From the NCBI RefSeq assembly GCF_042477335.2, contig NC_091248.1, forward strand, positions 116,960,501 to 117,024,500: a stretch of DNA of 64,000 bases. Direction: 5' to 3'. The stretch is from Ovis canadensis (Eukaryota > Chordata > Mammalia > Artiodactyla > Bovidae). The notes under the pieces were generated by a model that did not search any database, was not told the DNA's origin, and was given only the letters and a program-made list of their open reading frames with translations. This document shows positions 34,828 to 47,042 of the stretch, piece after piece. The position numbers and the translations under genes were made by a program. The first letter of the stretch is position 1. Each line of letters opens with the position of its first letter.

Positions 34828-36318
34828 AGTTCAGTCTAGTCGGTCAGTCATGTCCAACTCTTTGCAACCCCGTGGACTGCAGCACGCCAGGCATCCCTGT
34901 CCATCACCAACTCCTAGAGCTTGCTCAAACTCATGCCCATTGAGTCGGTGATGCCATCCAACCATCTCATCCTCTGTCGTCCCCTTCTCCTGCCTTCAAT
35001 CTTTCCCGGCACCAGGGTCTTTTCAAAGGAGTCAGTTCTTCTGACTCCAAAGCATTGGAGTTTGAGCTTCAGCATCAGTCCTTCCAATGAATACCCAGGA
35101 CTGATCTCCTTTAGGATGGACTGGTTGGATCTCCTTGCAGTCTGAGGGACTCTCAAGAGTCTTCTCCAACACCACCGTTCAAAAGTATCAATTCTTTGAT
35201 GCTCAGCTTTCTCTATAGTCCAACTCTCACATCCATACATGACTACTGGAAAAACCATAGCTTTGACTAGATGGACCTTTGTCAGCAAAGTAATGTCTCT
35301 GCTTTTAAATAGGCTGTCTAGGTTGGTCATAGCTATTCCAAGGAGCAAACGTCTTTTAATTTCATGGTTGCAGTCACCATCTGCAGTGATTTTGGAGCCC
35401 CCCAAAATAAAGTCTCTCACCATGTCTGGTTCTAACTGTATCCAGATTTCTCAGGAGGCAGGTCAGGTGGTCTGGTATTCCCATCTCTTAAAGAATTTTC
35501 CACAGTTTGTTGTGATCCACATAGTCTAAGGCTTTGGCGTAGTCAATAAACCAGAAGTAGATGTTTTTATGGAATTCTCTTGCTTTTTCTGTGATCCAGC
35601 AGATGTTGGCAATTTGATCTCTGGCTCCTCTGCCTTTTGTAAATCCAACTTGAACATCTGGAAGTTCATGGTTCACGTATTCTTGAAGCCTGGCTTGGAG
35701 AATTTTGAGCATTACTTTACTAGCGTGTGAGATGAGTGCAATGGTGTGGTAGTTTGAGCATTCTTTGGCATTGCCTTCTTTGGGATTGGAATGAAACCTG
35801 ACCTTTTCCAGTCCTGTGGCCACTGCTGAGTTTTCCAAATTTGCTGGCATATTGAGTTCGGCACTCTCACAGCATCGTCTTTTAGGATTTGAAATAGCTC
35901 AAATGGAATTCCATCACCTCCAGTAGCTTTGTTCGTAGTGATGCTTCCTAAGGCCCACTTGACTTTACATTCCAGGATGTCTGGCTCTAGGTGATCATGA
36001 TCACACCATCGTGGTTATCTGGGTTATGAAGATCTTTTTTGTACAGTTCTTCTGTGTATTCTTGTCACCTCTTCTTAATACCTTCTGCTTCTGTTAGGTC
36101 CATACCATTTCTGTCCTTTATTGGGCCCATCTTTGCATGAAATATTCCCTTGATATCTCTAATTTTCTTGAAGAGATCTCTAGTCTTTCCCATTCTATTG
36201 TATTCCTCTGTTTCTTTGCAGTGATCACCGAGGAAGGCTTTCCTTGCTATTCTTTGGAACTCTGCACTCAGATGGTTATATCTTTCCTTTTTTCCTTTGC
36301 CTTTAGTTTCTCTTCTGA
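34828..36318 (-). mobile_element. BovB LINE with internal deletion of the RT core
   Basis: Antisense BovB 3' end at 34828, reading back to about 36318. At about 35420-35430 the sequence jumps from the ETV..VRD region to the region encoding LRNLYAGQEATVRT, removing motif B and YADD. Frames 34914-35423 and 35488-35850 (- strand) are the two sides. Confidence 0.92.
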
Positions 36319-36599
36319 TTATTATTAGTTCTGGTCAAACAAGTTTACTCACTTGTTTAAGGTAGTGAATGCTTTTCTTCACCCAGAAGATTTTGTTTTT
36401 TCTCCCTTTTGTAGTTAATACTTCCTATGAGTTTGGGGATCTGTGAATATTCAGTTCCCCAAATCCTTAGATGGACATGCACTGCTAACTCATGCTTTTA
36501 TCAGTTGTTGATGTGATGTTGCAAAATGGTGGTTTATGTCATTCCATGCTTATTGGTTGATAATTTACTACTCAGTGACATTTTACTGCTTCAATGACA

Positions 36600-37215
36600 T
36601 TTTCCTTTTTCATTTATTTATCATTATTAGGGGCTTCTCTAATTTTTTATTTAATATGTTATAATCCATTTCTTTTTTTTATTTTAATAATCATGTTGTT
36701 CCTATTTGGGTAGTACAGACCTCTTCAAGTCAACTTCTTGTTATTTGACACAGCCTTGTTGATTTTTGAACTTTATGACAAAACAAAGAGTTTCTAGATT
36801 TGTCTCATACTTTTTCTATATCAGCCTTAGTTATTTCCCCAAGGATCCTTGATTCCTTATTTTGATGAAGTACAATTTATCTTATTTTCTTTTGTGCTGT
36901 ATCTAAGAAATATTTACTTACCACCACTGTTTTCTCCTTGAAGTTTCTTTTATGTTTTACATTCAGGTCAATGATCTATTTTCAGTTAATGTTGATATGT
37001 GGTATAAAGCACAGATCCAAGTTCATCTTACATATGGATATTTTAATTTTTCTACCACTGCTGTTGAAAAGGCTGTTCTTTTGTTCTGCACTGCCCTTGT
37101 CGAGTGCCAGTGGTCCGTGTATGTCTGGATTTATTTCTGGCCTCTCTGTTCTATTCCATTGATCTATTTGTCTGTTTTTATGCCAGTACTATGCTGTTGA
37201 GACTGTATATTACTG
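36600..37215 (-). mobile_element. L1 fragment
   Basis: Antisense L1 ORF2 blocks (GTCAATGATCTATTTTCAGTTAATG; CTATTCCATTGATCTATTTG; GCCAGTACTATGCTGTTGAG). The left boundary is uncertain and only 36840-37215 is clear. 37216-37670 shows nothing recognisable. Confidence 0.7.
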
Positions 37216-37664
37216 TCATAAGATCTTATGCCAAAAAACAACAGGGAAGATGTTCTGCAGGAAATTCTTATGTCTAACAAAGGAAATAAACAGTGAAATA
37301 ATTTAGTCTGACTCTGTGACAGAATTGAGACCATATCAGGCAAATCATTAAATGAGCTTAACTGGCTTCTTAAGAGAAATATATTTTGAAGTTAATTTAC
37401 ATAACAAAATCTACCCCTGTAATGTATGCAGAAGATATAATGACAAAACTAAAAGTTAAGAATGAGAGGTTAGACAAAGATATGCCAGACAAATCAAAGA
37501 AGACAGAGTTCACTATTTTGATGTTGTGCAAAGTAGAACTCAGACTAGAAATTCACTGAAGAAGTAACATAAGTTACAAGCTGCAAGTCTTAATGAAAAT
37601 ATATTATTGGACAGATTGATATTAATGACAATTTTGATGATTTTTTTTTTAAGTTTCAGGAGTG

Positions 37665-38487
37665 AGTAAATGCCAGAGTCCAGCTCCAGCAGCCAGGGAA
37701 TCAGCGTGAAGGGGTGAGCAGTGTCAGCAGGGGATGATGTAGCCTCTGACTCAAAGTACGGGACTACATGTTAGCTTCAGGTTTTCTTTTATACTTTGAC
37801 AAAAGCATTAGGTCAGAGGTTTGACATTTTTAGTTTCCCCACACAGATTTATTGTCTCCAGAAATCATTGTTGCCCTACAAACAGAGTTCCTGCTTCAGC
37901 GATTCTCTTAGAATCAGCTTTACTGTCTATTATCTACTTCCTCTTATGTGTCCTATACTTAATTTGTGATTACATTGTAACTCATGGCACATTCCTCAGT
38001 TTATTTCTTAAACGATATTTCTTCTTATCTTTCTAAATCCTGTTTTCCGTAGCATCCTAAGCTCACTATCTCCTAAAAAGGCTTCTAGCTATTCTTAATT
38101 AACCCTAAGCTCAGCAAACTTCTTTTGCCATAAACATTCCCCTCACAAATAGGTCTCAGATAATAATCCTTCCCGGGGCCTCAAGCTGCAGCTGCTCATC
38201 CTGGAACATTCTTTGTAAAGATCCTTGAACAAATGTCAGTGGTTAACTTTATGGATTATTTTCTGGGCACAACTGCAGAAGGCTTTGTGCTTTCTCATGC
38301 TCCTCTCAAGAACAATAAGCACCTTAACATTCTTTCTTAGCCAATTCAACCGAAGAAAGGAAGAAACAAGACAGAATCACAAGAGCTACCTCTTCGTCCC
38401 AGGACCATGCCTGCAGGATGAGGAGAGGAAGTTGGGGCCGTGCCTCCATTTTGTCAGCAGTGCCTAATATGGCTCCCGACAAGTAAG
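37665..38487 (-). mobile_element. Solo LTR, bovine class II ERV (BTLTR1-like)
   Basis: The LTR is 37671-38481 (811 bp). On the - strand it begins TGTCGGGAGCCATATTAGGC, a start I associate with bovine ERVK-type LTRs, and ends GGACTCTGGCA. Near-identical 6-base flanks AGTAAA (37665-37670) and AGTAAG (38482-38487) are consistent with the 6 bp target duplication of class II retroviruses. No internal retroviral sequence is attached. Confidence 0.8.
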
Positions 38488-38570
38488 AATTAGAGCATAT
38501 TAATAAAAGAAGACTTAAAAATCTCAGTTGAAAATGGGTCAAGTGACCAGAAATGTTATTAGGTTACTAG

Positions 38571-39313
38571 GAGCTAAAAAGCCTCTTGATGTAAGTGAAA
38601 GAGGAGAGTGAAAAAGTTGGCTTAAAGCTCAACATTCAGAAAATGAAGATCATGGCATCTGGTCCCATCACTTCATGAGAAATAGATGGGGAAACAGTGG
38701 AAACAGTGTCAGACTTTATTTTGGGGGGCCCCAAAATCACTGCAGATGGTGATTGCAGCCATGAAATTAAAAGACGCTTACTTCTTGAAAGTTATGACCA
38801 ACCTAGATAGCATATTGAAAAGCAGAGACATTACTTTGCCAACGAAAGTCCATCCAGTCAAGTCTATGGTTTTTCCAATGGTCATGGATGGATGTGAGGG
38901 TTGGACTGTGAAGAAAGCTGAGTGCCGAAGAATTGATGCTTTTGAACTGTGGTGTTGGAGAAAACTCTTGAGAGTCCCTTGGACTGCAAGGAGATCCAAC
39001 CAGTCCATCCTAAAGGAGATCAGTCCTGGGTGTTCTTTGGAAGGACTGATGCTGAAGCTGAAACTCCAGTACTTTGGCCACCTCATGCAAAGAGTTGACT
39101 CATTGGAAAAGACCCTGATGCTGGGAGGGATTAGGGTCAGGAGGAGAAGGGGATGACAGAGGATGAGATCATTGGATGGCATCACCAACTCGATGGACAT
39201 GAGTTTGGGTAAACTGCAGGAGTTGGTGGTAGACGGGGAGGCCTGGTGTGCTGTGATTCATGGGATTCCAAAGAGTCGGATACGACTAAGTGACTGAACT
39301 AAACTGAACTGAA
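38571..39313 (+). mobile_element. BovB LINE 3' end
   Basis: It starts at GAGCTAAAAAGCCTCTTGATG, just downstream of the YADD region, and runs to the 3' terminus. 38686-39156 is an open C-terminal piece. Confidence 0.92.
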
Positions 39314-39676
39314 GACCTAAATAACACAACCAAAAGGCGGACCTCATGTCTGTATATTACATATGGGAGAATGCATCATCTTGGAAATGCATGTGGAGCA
39401 TTGATGAAAAAAATGATTTTTCGTTGATGTATAAACAAAACAATCCAAAAACATCCCCAAAATAGATACCACGGGTTTGGACTAAAAATCAGTATAGAAC
39501 ATTGGAAAAGACCCTTCTACCTGGAAACTAACAAACATATTGCCAAACAACTCTTGGCTTAAAATGAAAATTCAATAAAATTGTTGAGTTTCCTGACATA
39601 ATACGTCAGAATTAAGGCATTATAGTGGGGGCCGGTAAACTTAAAAAAAAAAAAAAAGAACAATAGTTTGTGGATC

Positions 39677-41027
39677 ATATGGTGCTGGGAGCCAGCACAG
39701 GAGATCTCACCCATGACAAGGTCATGTGGAGAGACCTGGCTGGCAGGGCGAGTCAGGTCTCTAGGGACTACCCCAAAACCAGAATCTATCTGTTTTATTA
39801 TTTCATGACTTTCACCAACTCCTCTGACATTAACAGGGGCTATCCCCAACTGCCTTTCTCTGGAAAAAGTTAACTTAGAGCTCCAGTTAGTCTCCCGCAT
39901 ATAAAAGGAGTATCTCAGCTCAGACCTCTCTGATGTCTATCTAACTTGCCTGACAGATTTCCCTGGACTTTTACAACTACGCATGTGATTGTTTACAGCC
40001 TCCCAACTGCGAGAGGCATGGGAAGCTTAAAACATCTTAAGGATATAGAGTCTTTTTAAAGAGCTAAGAATTATATTGGTGAAGGGTTTCATTGTTGAGT
40101 TAATGATTGCTGCCAGGCCTCCATATCCTTTATCTTTTAGGCACCTGGGAGGATATTAATCAATGTAATTGGGATGCAGAAATAAGAATATAGTAGTTTT
40201 GATGTTAGCAATACTAGACTTTTGAGTTAATGAATTTTCTCTTTGTTATAAATCACTGTACTCCTCTTTCTTTGTTATAAATCATTGTGTCCTTGCTATG
40301 TAAGAATGTAACTTTATTTAGTGCTTTCTGAGAGTGGCACCAGACTTTGGAAAGAACAACACTTTTAGGGCAAATAAGTTTTCTGGTTGAGGGACCCTTA
40401 TCAGAAAAGGGCCATAAAATGCTAATAGGCCTCCTGGCCAGAAGATGATATAAATCACCTAAGACCTGTGTATACAGATAGGCATGCAGAGAGAAAGCCT
40501 GGTCTCCATAAGGGCCAGGGCTGCTGACCCTGCATGACTTTGTATTTTCCATTATTTTCTATGTACAGCTTAAGGTATATAAGCTCCCTGGAAAAATAAA
40601 GTTTTGGGGCCTCACTTACTGAAGCTTGGTCTCTCTTTCTTTGTTTCTTTCTTTATCTTCTTTTCCGGCTGACTCCCTGGGGCGTAGAGGCCCTCTGAGT
40701 TCACTTTCCTGCCCGGGCTTCTAAGACCCAAGCGAGAGGGAGCCCAAGGCAGGGCATCTTCCGCTATTCAAGAGGGCACCTGTGGCCTACATGAACAGAG
40801 CAAGTCTCTTGTTTGAGACTTTATTGGCTTTCTGCGTAAACCAAGGAATATCAGTCTCTTTCTCTCCTCCACTTTCTTAACTGCAACATTCTTTTTTATC
40901 TCTCTATATATCTTTAAATAAATCCTTATCTCCTTCTGTATCTCTAAATAAATAAATCTCTCATCACCTATGCTCTCCACGCTTCAGATACCCTGGATCC
41001 AACTGGGACTGGTCCCCGGTAATATGG
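39677..41027 (+). mobile_element. Solo LTR in sense orientation to TRIM24
   Basis: The LTR is 39683-41021 (1,339 bp), starting TGCTGGGAGCCAGCACAGG. Its 3' end reads CCCCGGTA where CA would be canonical. The 6-base flanks ATATGG (39677-39682 and 41022-41027) are identical, as expected for a class II ERV. Inside are TATATAAG at about 40577-40584 and AAAAATAAAG at about 40593-40602, a plausible TATA box and polyadenylation signal close together. They are on the same strand as TRIM24. Confidence 0.8.
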
Positions 41028-41219
41028 TGTCTTTTGCAACTTTCAGACTTTTCCATTGTAGTGTGAAAGTAGTCATAAGATGATATATAAATAAGTTTAT
41101 CTGGCTGTTCCAACAAAACTTTATTTATACAAACAGGTGACAGACTGGATATGGCTCATGAACATCTGGGTTTATAGCCAAAGCTATTATTATCAATAGA
41201 AAATTCTTAGCATAAAATG

Positions 41220-42360
41220 TTTACATCAGTGAAAATGACAAACAGTGAATACTCAAAAGGTAGAAAGACACCAAAGGAAAAGAATGCAGAAGGAAAGATT
41301 TAATAAATAGTGGGTTTTAGCTAACAGAAAAGTAGAAGTAATACATGTAAGCATGACAATATGCTCATAATAGTAGCAATACAAATTAAAACTATAGTGA
41401 AACACCATGTTTTCGCTGAATAAAATGGCCAAAAAAAAAAAAAAAGTTATACTATTTGGATGAAACTGGAGAAAGTAAGACACTCAGCAGCATTGCTGAT
41501 GGGAATGTGAAAATGGTAGAGCTCCTGTGGTGTGGACTTTGACAACATCTAGCAAAATGGGAAATACATTTTCTCATTGACCTAGCAATATTCACTTTTA
41601 GGAATATATCCCAAAGGTAGAATTGCAAAAGTGTGAAATTAGGTATGTGCAGAGTTGTTGCAGTAGTGTTTGCAATAGTGAAAAATTGGTGTGACTAGCA
41701 GTAGATAATAGTGGAATACCCTATCATTGTGCAGATGTAGAAAAGGAGTGAGGAAGTTTCCTGTGGAGCGAATTCCAGGGTGTATTGTCGAGTGGAAAGT
41801 GGCAAGATGGTAAAGTATGTGTCATACTGACATCCAAGAAATAGAGTGAGATGTGTTAGTGTGTGTTTCTTACTTCTGTCCACTGTGGTGGCCTAAAAGC
41901 AGTATCTCAGTAACAATAAGAAATAAGCAAGAGAGGGACTTCTCTCGTAGTCCAGTGGCTAAGACTCCACACTCCTGATGCCGGGGCCCAGGTTCTATCC
42001 CTGATCAGGGAATTAGATCCCACATGCTGCAAGTTGTGTGCTGTAAGCAAGGCACACTTTTTTTTTTTTTTAATAAATGATGTTTTTAAAAAGAAATAAG
42101 TGGGGGAGGGGGGAAGATAAGTGAGAATAAAAAAGAAAATATATGCTTATATTTTTTAAAGAAATAATAAAAAACTAAAAATGGCTACTGATGATGGAGG
42201 CAAGAGGATATAGGGAAGGGATAGGGATGAAACCAAATCCATGTCAATGTAACTTATATTGCAGTATTGATTTTTGAAACAATATAAATGTGTTATATAA
42301 TAAAAACTGAAGTATTAGCTACCCCCCCCAAAAAAATCCCACCCCTGAACAAATAAACAT
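41220..42360 (+). mobile_element. Probable old L1, interrupted by CHR SINE
   Basis: Blocks such as ATTGCTGATGGGAATGTGAAAATG and CACTTTTAGGAATATATCCCAAA resemble L1 ORF2 3' sequence in sense orientation. It is strongly diverged, so limits and family are uncertain. Confidence 0.55.
41937..42085 (+). mobile_element. CHR-type tRNA SINE
   Basis: GGGACTTCTCTCGTAGTCCAGTGGCTAAGACTCC is a tRNA-derived head with B-box-like GGTTCTATCCC, followed by a T/A-rich tail at 42058-42085. Confidence 0.8.
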
Positions 42361-42648
42361 AATCAACCAGGTGTCTTAATCGATTTTTTCAGCTCATTTT
42401 AAATCACAACATTAACTGTATTGTTATATAAACAGAAAAATAAAATTTGTATTTCATTCTGTGGCTTATTATTAGTTATTATTCTGGCATAGATACTTTG
42501 AAACTCCCTGTTTCATTGGCATAAAGCAAATATATAATTATGTTAATAGAATCAGACCAAGGAATTTCCAGGATATAGTGAAGGAAAGTCCAGGATGGTA
42601 GCTTGTAGCAGACTTGAGGGAAGATTGTGTCTGTTTACATATGTATGT

Positions 42649-42846
42649 GTGTTCAGTTGCTCAGTCGTGTCCAACTCTTTGTAAACCCCATGGACCGTAG
42701 CCTACCAGGCTCCTCTGTCCATGGGATTCTCCAGGCAAGAACACTGAAATGGGTTGTTGTTTCCTCCTCCAGGGGATCTTCCCAACCCAGGGATCGAGTT
42801 CCCTGCATTGCAGATGGATTCTTTTCCACTGAGCTACCAGGGAGCA
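42649..42846 (-). mobile_element. Bov-tA SINE
   Basis: Antisense Bov-tA from TTCAGTTGCTCAGTCGTGTCC to the tRNA head ending GAGCTACCAGGGAGC. Confidence 0.9.
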
Positions 42847-43807
42847 ACTGGAGAAAGACTTCAGAGCAGGATACATCTGAGTAAAAAAGTGAAATTCATA
42901 GACTACTTGATATACTTGAACATATTGAAAGGGATTTGTTGGAAAGTTTGGGGCTGATTTAGTGATGAATACCTAAAAACTAAGCAAATTATAAAATGTA
43001 GAAACTGTTGATTACATCCAGCAAAACAGAAATATAAATGTAATATGTTCTGTGACTCAGCTTTGAATATTACTAACTGCTCATATTTTGATTTAATGGA
43101 AAACTAATAGAAATGTTAGGGTGATAGAGGGAAAGAATTTGGGGGGTTTATCTATCATCTTCCATTGTGCAGTTGGGCAGGGGCCTCCTGTTTTTTAACC
43201 CTATACAACTTAAAAATACTTGGTGTCATGTATTAGCAGAATTAAAGGAAAAAACTAGAAAACATGATGATTAATAAGTCATGGCAAATTAAATTATTTT
43301 AAAAGTGGAAAAAGTCTCTTAAAAATCATAGCTGTGGCGCTATTAGTAAAAGTCAACTTGTTTAAATATTTAAGTTGATTGTGAAACAATCCACTATTTT
43401 TGTGTTCTCTTTTCCTGTATATTCAGTATGCATTTAAAAAGTACTAAGCTAAAAGTTAAAGCTTCTTTCCTGACTTTATGTCAACTTTCTTTTCATATCT
43501 ATCAGAAATCTCTTCCCTTTTTTATTAATCCTCTTAGATCAGGCCTTCTCTATTTCTTAGGGTTATTTCAGCTACTTCCTAACTGTCCTTACTTCTGAGT
43601 TTTGTTGAATAGATTCCCCCTCTCCCCCAAAATTAGGACATTTAAACTTTTTAAAATTGTGAAGAAAACACACATGCAATTAACTGTTCAAGTGAACACT
43701 CATTTAACTACCACCTAGATCAAGAAATGAACATTGCCAGTACCCCAGAAGTTGCCTGTGTCTCCCTTTCCCATTATCCCTTCCCATCCCATAGATAGTC
43801 ACTTTCC
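42847..43807 (+). other. Intron DNA, nothing recognised
   Basis: AT-rich. No element assigned by eye. Confidence 0.5.
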
Positions 43808-44822
43808 TCAGTTCAGTTCAGTCACTCAGTTGTGTCCAACTCTTTGCAACCCTATGAATTGCAGCACGCCACGCCTTCCTGTCCATCACCAACTCCCAGA
43901 GTTCACTCAAACTCAAGTCCATCGAGTCCGTGATGCCATCCAGCCATCTCATCCTCGGTCATCCCCTTCTCCTCCTGCCCACAATCCCTCCCAGCATCAG
44001 GGTCTTTTCCAATGAGTCAGCTCTTCGCATGAGGTGGCCAAAGTACTGGAGCTTCAGCTTTAGCATCAGTCCTTCCAAAGAAATCCCAGGGCTGATCTCC
44101 TTCAGAATGGACTGGTTGGATCTCCTTGCAGTCCAAGGGACTCTCAAGAGTCTTCTCCAACACCACAGTTTAAACGCATCAATTCTTCAGCGCTCAGCTT
44201 TCTTCACAGTCCAACCCTCACATCCATACATGACCACAGGAAAAACCATAGCCTTGACTAGACAGACCTTAGTCAGCAAAGTAATGTCTCTGCTTTTGAA
44301 TATGCTATCTAGGTTGGTCATAACTTTCCTTCCAGGAGTAAGCGTCTTTTAATTTCATGGCGGCAGTCACCATCTGCAGTGATTTTGGAGCCCAGAAAAA
44401 TAAAGTCTGACACTGTTTCCCCATCTATCTGCCAGGAAGTGATGGGACTGGATGCTATGATCTTCATTTTCTGAATGTTGAGCTTTAAGCCAACTTTTGC
44501 ACTCTCCTCTTTCACTTCCATCAAGAGGCTTTTTAGTTCCTCTTCACTTTCTGCCATAAGGGTGGTGTCATCGGCATATCTGAGGTTATTGATATTTCTC
44601 CTGGCAATCTTGATTCCAGCTTGTGCTTCTTCCAGCCCAGCATTTCTCATGATGTACTCTGTATAGAAGTTAAATAAGCAGGGTGACAATATACAGCCTT
44701 GACGTACTCCTTTTCCTATTTGGAACCAGTCTGTTGTTCCATGTCCAGTTCTAACTGTTGCTTCCTGACCTGCATACAGGTTTCTCAAGAGGCAGGTCAA
44801 GTGGTCTGGTATTCCCATCTCT
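43808..44822 (-). mobile_element. BovB LINE, 5'-truncated
   Basis: Antisense 3' terminus at 43808. The - strand frame 44318-44818 is open from GIPDHLTCLLRNLYAGQ through motif B (GVRQGCILSP) and an intact YADD. A second frame, 43959-44147, follows. The truncation removes motif A and everything upstream. Confidence 0.93.
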
Positions 44823-45130
44823 TGTAGAGAATTAATACAATAGTTAATGAATTTCTACCACATGCCGTGCAAGGCAACATAAGGACAGAGTCAGCCACCA
44901 GGTACTGTAGGAGGCAGGCTTTGTATGTACTGTTTTGAAAGTAGGATGTCCCCTGGTTCCCACAGGAGGATGTGATTGACATGTTTGAATAATTCTATAA
45001 GCTGACAAGGAACTGAAACCCACTGTTCAAAGATAAGCAGAGACTGTCTGGTCCCTTTGATTAGGAAGGAATGGTTTGTTAGGGGATCTTACCAGTGGGA
45101 GTAGAATGCAGAGGGAAACTTGCAGTTAAG
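44823..45130 (+). other. Intron DNA, nothing recognised
   Basis: Short spacer between BovB and SINE, no assigned element. Confidence 0.5.
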
Positions 45131-45341
45131 CTGTCTGTGAAGTGGCTCAGTTGTGTCCGACTCTTTGCGACCCCATGGACCATAGCCTGCCAGGCTCCTC
45201 CATCCATGGGATTTTCCAGGCAAGAATACTGTGGGTTGCCATTTTCTTCTCCATGGTATCTTCCCGACCCAGGGATTGAACTCACGTCTCCTGCATTGCA
45301 TGCAGGCTCTTTACTATCTGAGCCATTCCTGAGGAAGTTAA
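45131..45341 (-). mobile_element. Bov-tA SINE
   Basis: Antisense Bov-tA (GTGGCTCAGTTGTGTCCGAC; head ending ATCTGAGCCATTCCTGAGGAAG). Confidence 0.9.
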
Positions 45342-45439
45342 GCTATCTGAGGCACTTCCAATTTTACCAGAATTGAGGCAGCATAATATATTAAGCCTTG
45401 CATTTAGGCCTTAAAACTCCTCACTGCTATTATGTACAA

Positions 45440-45760
45440 ACGGTTTTGGATTTTGTTTTCTTCTTTAATTGTGAGTAGATTTTTTAAATCAAACACCTTT
45501 TTTTGCATCTAGTGAGAATAATTTTTTCTTTTCTGTTATGTGATGAATTCAAAGATTTTATTTTCTAATGGTAGAATAGCTTGCATTCCCAGGCCAAAGT
45601 CTACTTGATAATGTTAAATTATCCTCCTGACATATTGCAGGATTTGGTTTGCTACTGTTATGATTTTTGCTTCTAAGTTTAGGAGATAGGTGGCCTGTGA
45701 TTTTTCTTTTTTATATTTTATGAAATTTCCTTTAGAGTTATGCACACTTCAGGATTCTCT
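45440..45760 (-). mobile_element. L1 fragment
   Basis: Antisense L1 ORF2 blocks (GAATAGCTTGCATTCCCAGG; GTCTACTTGATAATGTTAAATTATCC; GATTTGGTTTGCTA). 45761-46472 is unassigned apart from old LINE-like sequence near 46290-46440. Confidence 0.65.
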
Positions 45761-46472
45761 AGGGGTCAGTCCCTCGACTGAAACAATTTTTTTTTTAAAA
45801 AGCTAAAAATAAAATTATTAGAATCAGCAATTTCAGACTCTGGACCTTGATCAAACACTCAAAAGAACCAGGGGAGTGCTTGATAAAGGGAGAGCCTGCT
45901 GCAGAATGGTAAGAGAACTCCACAACTTGGAAGTTTGTGTGTCTTGATCAGTCTCATGGATCCTTTAGGACTAGAGGGCTGGACTCTGGCATTGCTGAGA
46001 TTTAGACGTGGTACCTCTCTCCTTTTGGATTCAGGCATTTAGGGAAATTTTTGTCAGTTTACTGGCTGGCCACTAGTTAGTATGGAACAGACGACACTTC
46101 ATAAGAAATTCGTACATACTTTGCAAAATGGTTTGGAAAAGTCACAAATGGACTGCTCCAGCAATCAGTGAGTAAAACTTAGTAATCCCTGAGGAGTAGA
46201 AAAATTATAGAGTTATCATTGTTATGTTTATTAACAAGATCTTTTTAAGTTTATCTTGCTTGAAGTTTGTTGAGGTTCTTAAAGATATAGATTCATATCT
46301 TTCATCAAATTTAGGAAGTTTTCGATCACTATTTCTGCACATTTTTTCCCCTGTCCTTTTCTCTGTCTCTTCTCCTCTGGGAGTGCCATGATGTTTACAT
46401 TGGTATGTTTGATGGTATCTAACAGGTCCCTCAAATTTTGTTCACTTTATTCTTTTTTTCCTTTCTTTTCTT

Positions 46473-47042
46473 AAAAAAAAATATTATTGGAGTATAGTTG
46501 ATTACATTGTTGTGTTAGTTACTGTTGTACAGAGGAGTGAATCAGTTATACATACACATGTATCCACTCTTTGTAAAGATTGTTTTTCCACATGGATCAT
46601 TAGAGTATTGAGTAGAGGTTCCTGTGCTCTAAGTGGGTTCTTATTAAATATCTATTTTATATATAATACTGTGTATTTGTCAATCCCAATCTCCCAATTT
46701 ATCCCTCCCTCCTTTTCCCACCTTGGTAACCATAAGTTGGTTTTCTATATCTGTGACTCTATTTCTGTTTTGTAAATAAGTTAATTTGTACCATATATTT
46801 TAGATTCCACATATAAGCAGCATCATGATACGTCTTTCTACATCTGACTGACTTCGCTCAATATGACCGTCTCTAAGTCCATCCATGTGCCTGCAAGTGT
46901 CGTTATTTCATTCTTTCTTACAGCTGAGTAATATTCCATTGTGTATATGTACCACATTTTTAGCCACCCATCCATCTGTTGAGGGACATCTAGGTTGCTT
47001 CCACATCTTGGCTATTGTAAATAGTGCTGCAGTGAGCATTTC
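46473..47042 (-). mobile_element. Ruminant L1 3' end
   Basis: A poly-T/A boundary at about 46473 is followed by antisense L1 3' UTR (GGAGTATAGTTGATTACATTG; GATTCCACATATAAGCAGCATC; CATTGTGTATATGTACCACA), breaking off near GTGCTGCAGTGAGCA. The interrupted older element seems to resume at about 47050. Confidence 0.85.

Noticed and set aside
29398..37283. Shared ATTCTTATGTCTAAC at about 29400 and 37265 as a dispersed element
   Set aside because: Only about 15 bases match and the surroundings differ. This is probably chance or a scrap of old L1.
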